Positions 26,410-35,926 are shown, numbered from the stretch's first letter. The stretch: DNA of 52,584 nt from Bacteroidota bacterium (GCA_003242315.1 QGUY01000002.1:1-52584), one strand, 5' to 3'. The notes: generated by a model from the letters alone, not told the origin. Numbers and translations: made by a program.

Positions 26410-29400
26410 TCAGGCCGGGCTCACATCCTTGTTCCTGATCTTGGTGAGGTACCAAATATTCGGCTTCACACCAATTTCCTCGAGTACATTGTATGCCCTC
26501 GGGTTGTCGGCAATCTTGTCTATGCGATACGGCCGCTCAGGATCCGCAGGACGAATCTTCAGCAGCTTCGAAATCTGTGATTCCGGATCATTGATATCGC
26601 CAAAGACAATGGCGCCCGTCGAACATGCCACCTGGCAAGCCGTCTTGATGTCGCCATCCTTAACGCGTCTTCTTTCCTTCTTCGCTTCGAGTTTGCCAAG
26701 CTGAATGCGCTGTACACAGAAAGTGCACTTCTCCATGACACCGCGCGACCGAACCGTAACATCAGGATTCAGTACCATCTTGCCCAGCATGGTGTTCATG
26801 GCAGGGTTGACATCCTCGAACTGACGATTGTCATGATACTTGAACCAGTTGAACCGGCGTACTTTGTACGGGCAGTTGTTCGCGCAATACCGTGTACCGA
26901 TGCAACGGTTGTAGGTCATCTGGTTCAAACCTTCCGAGCTGTGTGTTGTAGCAGCAACGGGACATACCGTTTCGCAGGGAGCATTGTTGCAATGCTGACA
27001 GAGCATCGGCTGGAACACCACTTCCGGATTCTCTGCAGCGTCTTCAAGACCGCGCCAATCCTCTACATCCGCATCACTGCTGTAGTAGCGGTCGATGCGC
27101 AGCCAGTGCATCTCACGACGGTTGATAACTTCTTCGCGACCTACAAGGGAAATGTTGTTTTCAACGTTACATGCCACTACGCAAGCGCCACAACCGATAC
27201 ATGTGTTCAGGTCGATGGCCATCGCCCAGTGGTGGTCGCGATATTCGTGACCTTTCCACATGGAGAGTTCGCCCGGTTTCACTTTGTGGGTAGGCGACTT
27301 CCATGTCGATATCTGCGGATTGAAATCTGTCTTTACAAACTGCGGATCCTTGCTGAATGTCTCCAATGTGTACTCGCGGATAACCGACTTGCGCGCCATG
27401 TACGTATCGTGCGTCTGGGTCTGCGCAAGCTGGTAGCGTTCGTTGGTAAATTCGAGCTTAACATTGACCACGTTATAGCTGAGAGATCCATTCACCAGCG
27501 ACAGCAGCGGATACACATTCACGCCGCGGTTGTCCGCCACCTTGCCAGCCTTTGTCCGTCCGTATCCCAGCGGAATACCGATCGTACCAGGTGCCTGGCC
27601 AGGCTGTACGAGCACGGGCAACTTCACAACCTTGCCATTGGCGTTGATGGAAGCGTAGATCGTCTTGCTCTCCGGCGTTTCAAGTCCGTTAGCATCTTTC
27701 GGCGACACGGTCACGTAGTGATCCCACACCACCTTGGTGATTGGATCAGGAAGCTCCTGCAACAGCGGGTTGTTCGCTTGTGATCCATTTCCGACAGTGC
27801 CGTTCTCGTAGATCACGAGCTCCATCGGTGTCTCGGTGTAGTTCTGTCCTATCGAACGTGCCGCGGCTGCGACGTCGCCCGAGAAGGTGACTGTAGAAGG
27901 TTCAACAGGCAGTTCATAGACACCATCGTGAACACATTTGTCCCAAAACGCCTGGAATCCTCCCGCTTGTCCTTTATAGAACCATTCTCTCCAGTTCCTC
28001 TTTACGTACTCGAAGTAATCCGGTGATTCCACACCCGCCCAGGTGAGGAAGCTTTCCTGCGCAGCGCGAGAGCGGAATATCGGCGTGATGGCCGGCTGCC
28101 CTACGCTGAAGTGATTTCGCTTCGGTTCAGCATCATTCCACGCTTCGAGGTAGTGATGATCCGGCGCTTTGTATGTAGTGACTGTTGCCGTTTCATCTTC
28201 CTTGTAAGACGTCGATACTGAAAGTGCCACGCCTTTGAGTCCAGCCTGAAGCTGCTCTCCCATCGGGTGGTCGTATACCGGGTTACAGTTATAGAAGATG
28301 ACACCGGCAATGCGTCCGGAATGAAGTTCGTCAATGAATTTCACCATGGCCACATCGTCTCCCTGACGATAGTTGACCGGCAGGTGCGTCAGGATCGTCG
28401 TGCCATAGCTGCCCAGCATGCTATTGATGCCGTTCACTACAACCTGGATAGCCTTATCGTTGGACCCTGCTACGACGAGCGCGTTGCCACGTGCTGCCCA
28501 AAGATCGTCGGCCGCCTTTTGCAGGTGCGGTACGTCCACACCGCCGGGCAATGTGGGCTGACCAGCTTTGGCAGCGATAAGGTTGTACAGTTGAATAGCA
28601 ACAGCGCCTTCCTGCGATGGCTTGATCATCGTGCGATAATCAGCGTTCGCACCAGTGAGCGAAAGAATACTTTCGAACTGGTAGTGACGTGACATCGTCT
28701 TCTTGTCCTCCCCTACCGCGCGTGTGCGGGCGTATTGACGGGAGAATTCTATTGGCGACAGCCAGGTCGAGAGGAAGTCGGCGGCAATGCTGACGATCAC
28801 ATTCGCCTTGCTGAAATCGTACGAGGGAATAATTGCGGCCCCGATTGATTCTTCGTTGGCCTTGAGCATTCCATAGAAAGAATGCTGATCGTACATGACG
28901 TGCTGAGTCGTGGGATACGCCGCGCGGAATTGTTCGATGACGCGACGCGTGCTCGGGCTCAGCACAGAATGGCTTATAATACGAATTTGCCCGCCCGAAG
29001 CGTTGATCTCACGAAGTTTAGCAATCACTTCGCGGTCGAGGTCCTCCCAGGTAATGCGAGCGCTTCCCTTCTTGGGTCCCCTTAGCCGTGCGTTATCGTA
29101 CAGCGAGAGTACTGAAGCTTCTACTTGTGCGCTGGTACCGCCACCTGTTACTCCGGAGAACGTGTTGCCTTCAATCTTTATAGGGCGGCCTTCACGGGTC
29201 TTGACTACGATGCTGCAATAGTCGCCACCGTTGATGTATGTGGATGCGTAATAGTTTGCAATTCCGGGATCGACATCTTCCGGCTTTACCACATACGGAA
29301 TCGCGTGACGTACGGGGGCTTCACACGCGGCGAGAGCAGCGGCGCTCAGGCCGAAGCCCATCATCCGAAGAAAATCCCGCCTGGAATGGCCCGGATCTTC

Positions 29401-29502
29401 CTCCGGCGCGGGCGCGAATTCATTCTGCGCATGCTTCACAAAGGATGCATCGTTCCGCAGTTGTTCAAGACCCTTCCAGTAAACCTTTTTTGTCTCTTTC
29501 AT
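26410..29502 (-). CDS. actB: Alternative complex III fused subunit ActB (molybdopterin-fold plus iron-sulfur domain)
   Basis: 1030 residues. A twin-arginine signal RRDFLRMMGFGLSAAALAAC lies near 42-61, and the Cys may be acylated. The first 700 residues resemble molybdopterin oxidoreductases, but in this complex the domain is known to lack the cofactor. From about 766 onward come 15 cluster cysteines in four groups (CIGCGACVVAC, CQHCNNAPCETVC, CIGTRYCANNC, CTFC with CQVAC), enough for three [4Fe-4S] and one [3Fe-4S] cluster. They carry electrons from quinol to ActA. The fused form is normal for Bacteroidetes. Confidence 0.96.
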   Translation of the reverse strand: MKETKKVYWKGLEQLRNDASFVKHAQNEFAPAPEEDPGHSRRDFLRMMGFGLSAAALAACEAPVRHAIPYVVKPEDVDPGIANYYASTYINGGDYCSIVVKTREGRPIKIEGNTFSGVTGGGTSAQVEASVLSLYDNARLRGPKKGSARITWEDLDREVIAKLREINASGGQIRIISHSVLSPSTRRVIEQFRAAYPTTQHVMYDQHSFYGMLKANEESIGAAIIPSYDFSKANVIVSIAADFLSTWLSPIEFSRQYARTRAVGEDKKTMSRHYQFESILSLTGANADYRTMIKPSQEGAVAIQLYNLIAAKAGQPTLPGGVDVPHLQKAADDLWAARGNALVVAGSNDKAIQVVVNGINSMLGSYGTTILTHLPVNYRQGDDVAMVKFIDELHSGRIAGVIFYNCNPVYDHPMGEQLQAGLKGVALSVSTSYKEDETATVTTYKAPDHHYLEAWNDAEPKRNHFSVGQPAITPIFRSRAAQESFLTWAGVESPDYFEYVKRNWREWFYKGQAGGFQAFWDKCVHDGVYELPVEPSTVTFSGDVAAAARSIGQNYTETPMELVIYENGTVGNGSQANNPLLQELPDPITKVVWDHYVTVSPKDANGLETPESKTIYASINANGKVVKLPVLVQPGQAPGTIGIPLGYGRTKAGKVADNRGVNVYPLLSLVNGSLSYNVVNVKLEFTNERYQLAQTQTHDTYMARKSVIREYTLETFSKDPQFVKTDFNPQISTWKSPTHKVKPGELSMWKGHEYRDHHWAMAIDLNTCIGCGACVVACNVENNISLVGREEVINRREMHWLRIDRYYSSDADVEDWRGLEDAAENPEVVFQPMLCQHCNNAPCETVCPVAATTHSSEGLNQMTYNRCIGTRYCANNCPYKVRRFNWFKYHDNRQFEDVNPAMNTMLGKMVLNPDVTVRSRGVMEKCTFCVQRIQLGKLEAKKERRRVKDGDIKTACQVACSTGAIVFGDINDPESQISKLLKIRPADPERPYRIDKIADNPRAYNVLEEIGVKPNIWYLTKIRNKDVSPA

Positions 29503-29544
29503 ATGGTGACTATATATCCGCCCCGTGCCAGGCGTTCAAACTCA

Positions 29545-30786
29545 TTAATAATGGCATTTGCTGCATTCCAATCCACCGTTATCCATTACCGTCATGTTGG
29601 ACTTCGATTGTTTGCTGTGAAGTTCAACCAGACGATCATAGTAGGCATTGCCCTTGGTGTTGAGTTCTGTTTGTCGGTGACAATCGATGCACCAACCCAT
29701 GGTAAGGAGGGAATGCTGGCGAACGACATCCATAGTTTCAATCGGACCGTGGCAAGTCTGGCATTCAATGCCTCCAACATTCACGTGCTGCGCGTGGTTG
29801 AAATAGGCCAGGTCAGGGAGATTGTGAACGCGTACCCACTCTATCGGAGTGTTGGTCTCATATGCCTTAACAATCTTGGCGATCTCGGCCTCGCCTGTGA
29901 GGGTCCCCTGCTTGATCTGGTTGTGGCAGTTCATACAGATGTTGGCCGAAGGGATATTGGCATTCTTGCTCGTCATCACACCGGTATGACAGTAGTTACA
30001 ATCAATCTGATACTGACCAGCGTGAATCTTGTGTGAAAATGCGATGGGTTGAGCGGGTGCGTAGCCTTGCTGAATACCAACGGAATACAAGCCGTTGATG
30101 ACGGCCTTGAAGCCCAGAGCGGCTACAACAAATACCACGATGAAGATGAAGCCCCGACTTCTCAGGATAGTGCCCAGCGTGAAGGGCGCGTGCACCAACT
30201 CACGTTGTTCCGGGGTAAGGTCCTTCTGGTCCAAAAAGCGCTTTACCGCGGATATGAGGAATACCAATATAATAAGGAGCAACACCAGGATAATCACCAT
30301 CCCGATGAGGATGAGGTTCAGATAAGCCGCAGGAACACCCTCTCCTGCCGAAGAAACGGGCTGGCCTTCAGCAGGGGCCTCGGCTGTCGCAGGACCCTTT
30401 GCAGCTTCTGCCTGTACGTATGCGAGAATATTGAGAATGTCCTCGTCCGAGAAGGTCGAGAACGCTGTCATCATGGTAGGCTTGTACTGATCGAAAAGCG
30501 CAGTCGCGTATTCGTCGCCACTCGCGATGACGGCAGGAGGATTCTTTACAAAAGAAATGATCCAATCCACTGAAGGTGCTCGCTCGGTGACACCAGCAAG
30601 CGCGGGACCTATAAGTTTTTCGTGTACGCGGTGACACGACCGGCAATTATTATTGAACAGTGCTTCACCAGCAGAAATAGCGGCCGGTTCACTGGGGATT
30701 TCCTGACCATTTGATACGAAAGAAGCAACTAAAAAAAATAAAATGAGGGGAAGGGTTCTGGCCGGGAGAGATTGCTGGTCTGTCAT
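29545..30786 (-). CDS. actA: Alternative complex III multiheme cytochrome ActA with extra N-terminal heme domain
   Basis: 413 residues. A signal peptide (1-28) leads into a small cytochrome c domain with CRSCH (48-52) and likely Met ligand near 105. A hydrophilic Ala/Pro linker and a membrane helix (about 155-180) follow, and a second helix lies at about 212-232. The last part is the pentaheme ActA unit with CNYCH (263-267), CMNCH (284-288), CQTCH (342-346), CIDCH (366-370) and CSKCH (408-412). Six hemes are therefore expected, against five for the simple form. It opens the respiratory operon, 32 bases or so after the predicted transcription start. Confidence 0.94.
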   Translation of the reverse strand: MTDQQSLPARTLPLILFFLVASFVSNGQEIPSEPAAISAGEALFNNNCRSCHRVHEKLIGPALAGVTERAPSVDWIISFVKNPPAVIASGDEYATALFDQYKPTMMTAFSTFSDEDILNILAYVQAEAAKGPATAEAPAEGQPVSSAGEGVPAAYLNLILIGMVIILVLLLIILVFLISAVKRFLDQKDLTPEQRELVHAPFTLGTILRSRGFIFIVVFVVAALGFKAVINGLYSVGIQQGYAPAQPIAFSHKIHAGQYQIDCNYCHTGVMTSKNANIPSANICMNCHNQIKQGTLTGEAEIAKIVKAYETNTPIEWVRVHNLPDLAYFNHAQHVNVGGIECQTCHGPIETMDVVRQHSLLTMGWCIDCHRQTELNTKGNAYYDRLVELHSKQSKSNMTVMDNGGLECSKCHY

Positions 30787-30823
30787 GTGTGGCTGAGTGT
30801 CCGTTTTTGCGACATAGTGGCCA

Positions 30824-30854
30824 CAAATCTACTATCCGAAGCCATTTTTTCAAA
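30824..30854 (-). promoter_or_regulatory. Promoter of the act-cta respiratory operon
   Basis: On the minus strand TTTG (30854-30851), a 19-base spacer and TAGATTTG (30831-30824) match the Bacteroidetes consensus at every fixed base. Transcription would start near 30818, about 32 bases before the actA ATG. It is the only good promoter seen upstream of 13 closely spaced genes, so it probably drives all of them. Confidence 0.75.
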
Positions 30855-30969
30855 TTTATTTAACTGTACGTGAAACATTTTTATGACGCGATTTGCGCTT
30901 ATTTCTTACGTCATCTTTAAGCCGACTTATGCACACCTTTTCGCCCCAAAACCCAAAAACTGACCCGAG

Positions 30970-31749
30970 TCAATTTAGAAAGGATTTAAATTGCTGTCCT
31001 TTTTCAACAACACCAAGACCAAACAACGCGAAGTCGTAGCGAACAGGATCATCAGGATCAAACTGTTTCAGGCGGTTTGTCAACTCGAGGGCCGTTTGCC
31101 AATCGGTCTGTTTTCGTTTTATCAAGCCGAGTTTACGCGCCACCCGATCGACGTGCACATCGCAGGGACAAATGAGGTCCGCCGGTGAGATGCTCCGCCA
31201 CAGTCCGAAATCGACACCACGATCATCATGGCGCACCATCCAGCGGAGGTACATGTTAAGCCGCTTGCAGGTCGACTTCTTTGCAGGCGTAGAAATGTGC
31301 TTGCGTGTGCGCGACGGACACCCTTCCAGGGAAAAGAACATGCTGTGAAACCGCTCAAGACCGGCTTCTATCGTCTGGCCTTGAAATACTGTCTCAAGTG
31401 TATCATGCCGGCTGTAATACCAATGGAGAAATGAAACAAAATACAGGAGATCCGTGTCGTTGAACGTCCGATGTCGAAATCCTATAAGCCGCTGGAGATC
31501 TGATTCACTATGGTGCCTGATAAAAGCATAGGGCGCACGATCCATACGATCCATTAATTCCCTGCACTTTTTTATAATAGTGCCTCGTTGACCCCACGCC
31601 AAAACTGCGGCGAACAATCCGGCTATTTCTATATCCTGCTTCTGCGAAAATTCGTGAGGAATAGAGACGGGGTCGTTTTCGATGAACTGTGGACCATTAA
31701 ACCGGTCAGCCAGCTCATCGAGATAGGCCTTCAACGCCTTCGCCTTCAT
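30970..31749 (-). CDS. TIGR02757 (DUF2400) family protein
   Basis: 259 residues from the chosen ATG. The frame also has an ATG at 31770, but the promoter at 31775-31805 would start transcription almost on it, and the family usually begins near MKAKALKAYLDELADRFN. Conserved blocks include EFSQKQDIEIAGLFAAVLAWGQR (given as EFSQKQDIEI and GLFAAVLAWGQR), CPSRTRKHISTPAKKS and DRVARKLGLIKRKQTDW. The pattern has helix-hairpin-helix traits reminiscent of DNA glycosylases, which I only suggest. The function of the family is unproven. Confidence 0.85.
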   Translation of the reverse strand: MKAKALKAYLDELADRFNGPQFIENDPVSIPHEFSQKQDIEIAGLFAAVLAWGQRGTIIKKCRELMDRMDRAPYAFIRHHSESDLQRLIGFRHRTFNDTDLLYFVSFLHWYYSRHDTLETVFQGQTIEAGLERFHSMFFSLEGCPSRTRKHISTPAKKSTCKRLNMYLRWMVRHDDRGVDFGLWRSISPADLICPCDVHVDRVARKLGLIKRKQTDWQTALELTNRLKQFDPDDPVRYDFALFGLGVVEKGQQFKSFLN

Positions 31750-31774
31750 TTTTGTATTTTGCTTCGGCATGCGA

Positions 31775-31805
31775 CAAAGTAAGGAGGCGCAATCACACCA
31801 GCAAA
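31775..31805 (-). promoter_or_regulatory. Promoter of the TIGR02757 gene
   Basis: TTTG (31805-31802), 19 bases, then TTACTTTG (31782-31775) on the minus strand; one mismatch to TAnnTTTG. It lies in the divergent region shared with the beta-lactamase-fold gene and supports the shorter start of TIGR02757. Confidence 0.5.
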
Positions 31806-31818
31806 CCTAAGCACCACC

Positions 31819-33192
31819 ATGAAGCTCGCCCGAAGAATCCTCGTGATCACTCTGTGTGTCATCATTCTGTACGGCATCGGCTACGGCTGGCGTGCTGCAC
31901 CGATATTAACTGCTTACGGCGCCAAAATCATGTGCTCGTGCGCTTTTGTTGGCGGCCGCGACGCGCGCAGCATCCATGATTATGAACTCAAACGCTTCCC
32001 TGTATCGCTCGGTACCTATCGTCTGCACCTCGACGACTCTTCGGCTACAGGAAGCATCCTGGGACTTGCGCGCAACAAAGCCATCTACCGAAAAGGCCTG
32101 GGCTGTACACTGGTGAATGAAATTTCAGAAGACGAATTACGAAACCAGCGCATTCGCGTCGCCAAGAGTCCCCCAATCAACGCCGATACCATTCCCTGGC
32201 CGCTGGGTGACAAGATCCCCGAAACGCTACCCGAAGGGGTAGACATGAAACGACTGGAGCGGGCAGTCAGCGCAGCCTTCGCTTCCACGGGAACGAAAGA
32301 CCTGCGCAATACGCGTGCAATACTGGTCGTGTACCGCGGGCAGCTTATCGCCGAACGATATGCCGATGGATTCGATCGTCATTCCCGACACCTCGGGTGG
32401 TCAATGACCAAGAGCATCATGAATGCGCTGGTCGGCATTCTTGTCAAACAAGGAAAGCTTCAGTTGGAAGATCCTGCGCCCGTCCCATTCTGGCAGGAGG
32501 ACGACCGAAAAGCGATCACGCTTAACCACCTCATGCAAGCCTCCAGTGGTCTTCAGTGGGTAGAAGATTATGGCGGACCCAGCGATGCGACGTCAATGCT
32601 GTTTAGGAAAAAAGATGCGGGGTTGTTTGCTGCCCATCACCCGCTTGAGTTTACGCCAGGTACAGTTTTCGAGTACTCGAGCGGTACCACGAACATCATT
32701 GCGTGGATCATACGGCAAACAGTAGGTGACGAAGACTACTATCAATTTCCGGTGAGAGAACTCTTCAACCGCATTGGCGCGCACAGCATGATTCTGGAAG
32801 TTGACGCGGGCGGAACGTTTGTGGGCTCTTCGTTTTCGTATGCCACGGCACGCGATTGGGCAAGGTTTGGCTTATTGTATTTGAACGATGGGGTCGTTGC
32901 AGGAGAACGCATCTTGCCCGAGGGATGGGTGCGCTATTCGACGACTCCGGCTCCCGCTTCCGGAGGAGTGTACGGCGCGCAATTCTGGTTGAACGCCGGC
33001 CCTCCGGGTAATCCCCGCGCACGTACGATGCCAAACGTACCTGAGGATACGTACTCAGCAGATGGTTTTGCAGGACAGAATGTATTTATTATTCCGTCGC
33101 GGGACCTCGTTGTCGTAAAACTCAGTGAATCACGGGGTGATTACCTTGATGATAACCATTTCCTGGCAGACATCATTGCCGCGTTGCCGTAG
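31819..33192 (+). CDS. Serine hydrolase of the beta-lactamase fold, membrane-anchored
   Basis: 457 residues. A single N-terminal helix (about 5-25) anchors or exports the protein. The class C beta-lactamase/esterase motif SMTK gives catalytic S195 and K198, and the second motif is EYSSGTTN near 287-294 with the Tyr base. The rest (LVGILVKQGKLQLEDPAPVP, NHLMQASSGLQWVEDYGG) fits the Pfam beta-lactamase family that also contains D-aminopeptidases and esterases. True beta-lactam resistance is not implied. The stop is one base away from the stop of the converging BNR gene. Confidence 0.87.
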   Translation: MKLARRILVITLCVIILYGIGYGWRAAPILTAYGAKIMCSCAFVGGRDARSIHDYELKRFPVSLGTYRLHLDDSSATGSILGLARNKAIYRKGLGCTLVNEISEDELRNQRIRVAKSPPINADTIPWPLGDKIPETLPEGVDMKRLERAVSAAFASTGTKDLRNTRAILVVYRGQLIAERYADGFDRHSRHLGWSMTKSIMNALVGILVKQGKLQLEDPAPVPFWQEDDRKAITLNHLMQASSGLQWVEDYGGPSDATSMLFRKKDAGLFAAHHPLEFTPGTVFEYSSGTTNIIAWIIRQTVGDEDYYQFPVRELFNRIGAHSMILEVDAGGTFVGSSFSYATARDWARFGLLYLNDGVVAGERILPEGWVRYSTTPAPASGGVYGAQFWLNAGPPGNPRARTMPNVPEDTYSADGFAGQNVFIIPSRDLVVVKLSESRGDYLDDNHFLADIIAALP

Positions 33193-33193
33193 T

Positions 33194-34501
33194 CTACTTC
33201 GGAGATGCCGAGGCGTTGTTTGACGGCGCTGACAGTTCGCTATCACGCATAGTGGTGAAGACGATGCGCGTTGCCCCTTCATCGTGTCGTGTCCAGGCAG
33301 CGACGATGAGACCGTTATGCACGTCTATGCCTATCCGATCACCCGAAGGCACGGAAGGATCCGGAGTAAACGGCCGATCAGAAATTTTGACGTTGTTAAA
33401 TGTGGCTCCCTGGTCGCGTGACACCGCCAGGTATACATCTGTTTGATTGTCGTCGTAATTGCGTCGATCGTAGTATAAGATGTACAAGTTACCATTCGAG
33501 GCATCGCTGGCTGCTGCCGGCATGTACTGGTGTTTGCCTTTGGCATCGTCGTTAACACGAGCGGCCGGTGTCCAGTTGTCACCATAATTAACAGAGCGCG
33601 CAAACCAGATGTCGGTGTCGTCAGCGCCGTTGCGCTGGTCAGCCCAGAAAAGATTCAGCATGCCGGCATAGCGCCCGGAGGTTTGATTCATGAGCAGGAT
33701 AGGCAGTCCCGCTGTGCCCGCCACACCCGGAATGACGAGGTTGGTTCCGCCCGGCTGCTTTTCCACTTCAATGTCGTTTGAAAGCCACATTCGGCCTTTA
33801 TCAAAAGAGCGGTCGGCGTAGATTTTTTGTTCGTGCGACCAGGTGCTGACCCGGTAGCCCTCCCGGGAGATTACGACTCCAGCGGCTTTGGGCGTCGCGT
33901 TTCCGTCACGGCAATCGCCTTCACGGCTAAGGGCTATGGGTGTCGACCACTTCTTCCCCTCCTTTGATTCAGCGATCATGATCCTGCTGTGGTGGGATGC
34001 GTCATCGCTACCATAGGCATCGTGCTGTGTCCATACCATCAAAAATTCGGATTTCGAGTCCATGGTAATGGATGGATTTCGGATGTCTCCTGTGGCGGTC
34101 ATCACGCCCGCAAGGCTCCAGGTAGCTCCGAAGTCTTTAGAAGTCTGACAGGCAATTCGGTCGGTACGTCCCCCGGCCTCGCCGGACAGGTGAAAAAGGT
34201 ACAGGTCACCCTTCCGGTCCGACACCACGATGTTGCCGCCGTGGTTCGCAACCTCCGGGCTAAGCTTACAGGTTTCCCAGGTAGTTCCGCCGTCAGAAGA
34301 CCGATAGACATTTCGCGAGGCGGCGACGATGATGATTTTCGGATTTTTCCGGTTAATGACGACGCTGGGTTCGTACTCGGAAACGCCCTCCGGTGTGAGC
34401 ACAATATTATTATACTGCGCCGTGGCGGGTCCCGGGACCAGGACACAGGCGACGACGAGCATCAGTCCAGGTAACAAACAGCGCAACAGTTCAATTTTCA
34501 T
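33194..34501 (-). CDS. Secreted BNR-repeat (sialidase-like propeller) protein
   Basis: 435 residues from the ATG at 34501; the longer frame would use a GTG eight residues earlier and dilute the signal peptide (MKIELLRCLLPGLMLVVACV, cleavage near ATAQ). The mature part has several Asp-box/BNR turns: SSDGGTTW, SKDFGATW, SVNYGDNW and SRDQGATF, spaced as in a six-bladed propeller. Catalytic residues of true sialidases (Arg triad, Tyr/Glu pair) could not be confirmed, so it may only bind or have another activity. No polysaccharide gene is adjacent. Confidence 0.8.
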   Translation of the reverse strand: MKIELLRCLLPGLMLVVACVLVPGPATAQYNNIVLTPEGVSEYEPSVVINRKNPKIIIVAASRNVYRSSDGGTTWETCKLSPEVANHGGNIVVSDRKGDLYLFHLSGEAGGRTDRIACQTSKDFGATWSLAGVMTATGDIRNPSITMDSKSEFLMVWTQHDAYGSDDASHHSRIMIAESKEGKKWSTPIALSREGDCRDGNATPKAAGVVISREGYRVSTWSHEQKIYADRSFDKGRMWLSNDIEVEKQPGGTNLVIPGVAGTAGLPILLMNQTSGRYAGMLNLFWADQRNGADDTDIWFARSVNYGDNWTPAARVNDDAKGKHQYMPAAASDASNGNLYILYYDRRNYDDNQTDVYLAVSRDQGATFNNVKISDRPFTPDPSVPSGDRIGIDVHNGLIVAAWTRHDEGATRIVFTTMRDSELSAPSNNASASPK

Positions 34502-34901
34502 ACGGTAAACTGCGTTGACGATCACCTTCCCGACATTATTATATTTATATTATAGTGTGACGGCGACTGCGCCACCGGGAGCCAGTAACCTAATAATAGG
34601 GCAAAATAACCAGAATTTCGTGGAACTCGTCCCCATAGCGCCTTGTACGGCATGCCGGGGAATGAAAATTTGTTACATTTAGCCATTGAACCTGCCTACC
34701 CTGTATTGACGCCCCATCATGGGCTACCCGATTCGTTAGGTTTAATGTTTTGTGCGATGCAAAAAAAAGATCAAGACCCGAGTATGGTCACTCTATTCGT
34801 CAGGCACTGCCTGCTCTTTCGGTCGAAAGAAAAGCTGTTTCGATTCTTTGGAATTTTCGTTTGGGTGGATCTGTTCGTCCTCCTATATGCCCTTACACAG
34901 C

Positions 34902-34926
34902 TTGTTTCGTCATTTTGACGAAACAA
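34902..34926. repeat. Perfect 11-bp hairpin with 3-base loop
   Basis: TTGTTTCGTCA, loop TTT, TGACGAAACAA. No T-run follows on either strand, so it is not a standard terminator. It could be an RNA end, a processing site or a protein site. Confidence 0.65.
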
Positions 34927-35081
34927 TTGGCGCGATTACCCAATGTGTGGAATAAAGGGACAACCCCGCGCGGTTGCGGAAACGTAGCATAATTCCGTTT
35001 AACTTCCATTTTTGGCATTTTATCGACGCAATATGCCATTCGTCGACTATTCATGCCTATAACTCCGACCGGCGCATCCGT

Positions 35082-35100
35082 TTTGACGTACCGTGTCAAA
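35082..35100. promoter_or_regulatory. Inverted repeat before the coiled-coil lipoprotein
   Basis: TTTGAC, seven bases, GTCAAA, ending 19 bases before the ATG at 35120. The position suits an operator or a leader hairpin. The TTTTGACG string also occurs in the hairpin at 34902-34926. Confidence 0.35.
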
Positions 35101-35119
35101 CAATTAACTGAAACCAATC

Positions 35120-35869
35120 ATGGTAAAGAAATTCTTATTTGGGCTTTCCCTCGCCGTTTTGGCCTGGGGATGCGATAGCGGCGAGAAAGAACGTCTCCGT
35201 TCGCAGGTTGATTCCTTGCGTTTGGAGCTTGAGACGAGCCAGCAAATGGCGCAGTCGTTACAGGAAGTTGGCGCGCTGATCGACTCGATTGACGCGAGCC
35301 GTAACTTGCTGCGCACCGATGTTGTAGAAGGGACCAACTATACCAACTACGCGGAACGTCTGAAGAATATAAACGAGCACATCCGCCAAACTGAAAGCCG
35401 GATTGCCGAGTTGGAAGAATCCCTCAAGAACTCCAAGGGCGCTGCTTCCAACTATGCCGCAAGCATCAAGAGGCTTCGTGCGGACCTCGAAGCGAGGACG
35501 CAACAAGTGGCTGCACTTGAGCAGGAAGTTGAAAAGATGCGCGCTGAAAACGCAACGCTGGCTAAAACCGTCAACGAAAAAGATTCTGTTCTTGTCGTGA
35601 AGGACGACCTGATCCAGATGAAGGAACAGGATATCGCAGCACTGGAAACGCGCGTTGAAGAAATCAACACCGCTTCCCGTATGAGTCAGGCGGATCTCTA
35701 CTTCGCTCAGGCTCAGGCGCTGGAAACCGCGGCATCGCGCACCAAGTTCGCACCGCGCAAGAAGAAAGAAACTCAGCGTGAAGCACTCGAGTTGTACAAG
35801 TTGTCGCTCTCCCTGGGTAAAGAAGAAGCCCAGGCCCGCATCGACGAACTCGTGAAAGACCTTTCCTAA
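35120..35869 (+). CDS. Coiled-coil lipoprotein of unknown function
   Basis: 249 residues. Lipobox LAWGC puts the acylated Cys at 18. From about 22 to 200 the chain is mostly heptad coiled coil (for example LRSQVDSLRLELE, IAELEESLKN, RADLEARTQQVAALEQEVEK). The C-terminal 45 residues (ADLYFAQAQALETAASRT, REALELYKLSLSLGKEEA) look like a TPR-type helical hairpin. It is probably periplasmic and tethered to a membrane; a structural or scaffolding role is a guess. Codon use resembles that of highly expressed genes, and a strong terminator follows directly, so it is a single-gene unit. Confidence 0.82.
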   Translation: MVKKFLFGLSLAVLAWGCDSGEKERLRSQVDSLRLELETSQQMAQSLQEVGALIDSIDASRNLLRTDVVEGTNYTNYAERLKNINEHIRQTESRIAELEESLKNSKGAASNYAASIKRLRADLEARTQQVAALEQEVEKMRAENATLAKTVNEKDSVLVVKDDLIQMKEQDIAALETRVEEINTASRMSQADLYFAQAQALETAASRTKFAPRKKKETQREALELYKLSLSLGKEEAQARIDELVKDLS

Positions 35870-35892
35870 TAATATAAGTCTTACCTGTAGCA

Positions 35893-35926
35893 AAGCCAGG
35901 CCCCGTTCCAGGGGCTTGGTTTTTTT
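35893..35926 (+). terminator. Intrinsic terminator after the coiled-coil lipoprotein
   Basis: Stem CCAGGCCCC / GGGGCTTGG (nine pairs, one G-U in the plus-strand RNA), loop GTTCCA, then seven T. It begins 23 bases after the stop codon. Confidence 0.9.

Larger units (their letters stand above)
34502..35119. other. Gene-free region between BNR gene and coiled-coil lipoprotein
   Basis: About 600 bases without a convincing gene. Open frames here (longest 91 codons at 34643-34918) look random. The left end is very AT-rich (34538-34560). The right half contains several hairpins: CTTTC/GAAAG at 34816-34829, a perfect 11-base inverted repeat at 34902-34926 and TTTGAC/GTCAAA at 35082-35100. It could hold a small RNA or long leader of the lipoprotein gene. 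Confidence 0.5.

Noticed and set aside
26410-29502. True molybdenum enzyme
   Set aside because: The domain resembles molybdopterin oxidoreductases, but the operon is plainly the alternative complex III, where this domain carries no molybdenum cofactor.
31819-33192. Antibiotic-resistance beta-lactamase
   Set aside because: Only the general SxxK/Y fold motifs are present; the family is mostly esterases and peptidases and the protein is membrane-anchored.
34643-34918. 91-codon open frame in the gene-free region
   Set aside because: No ribosome site, no family-like pattern, and overlapping frames of similar length exist; it looks like chance.
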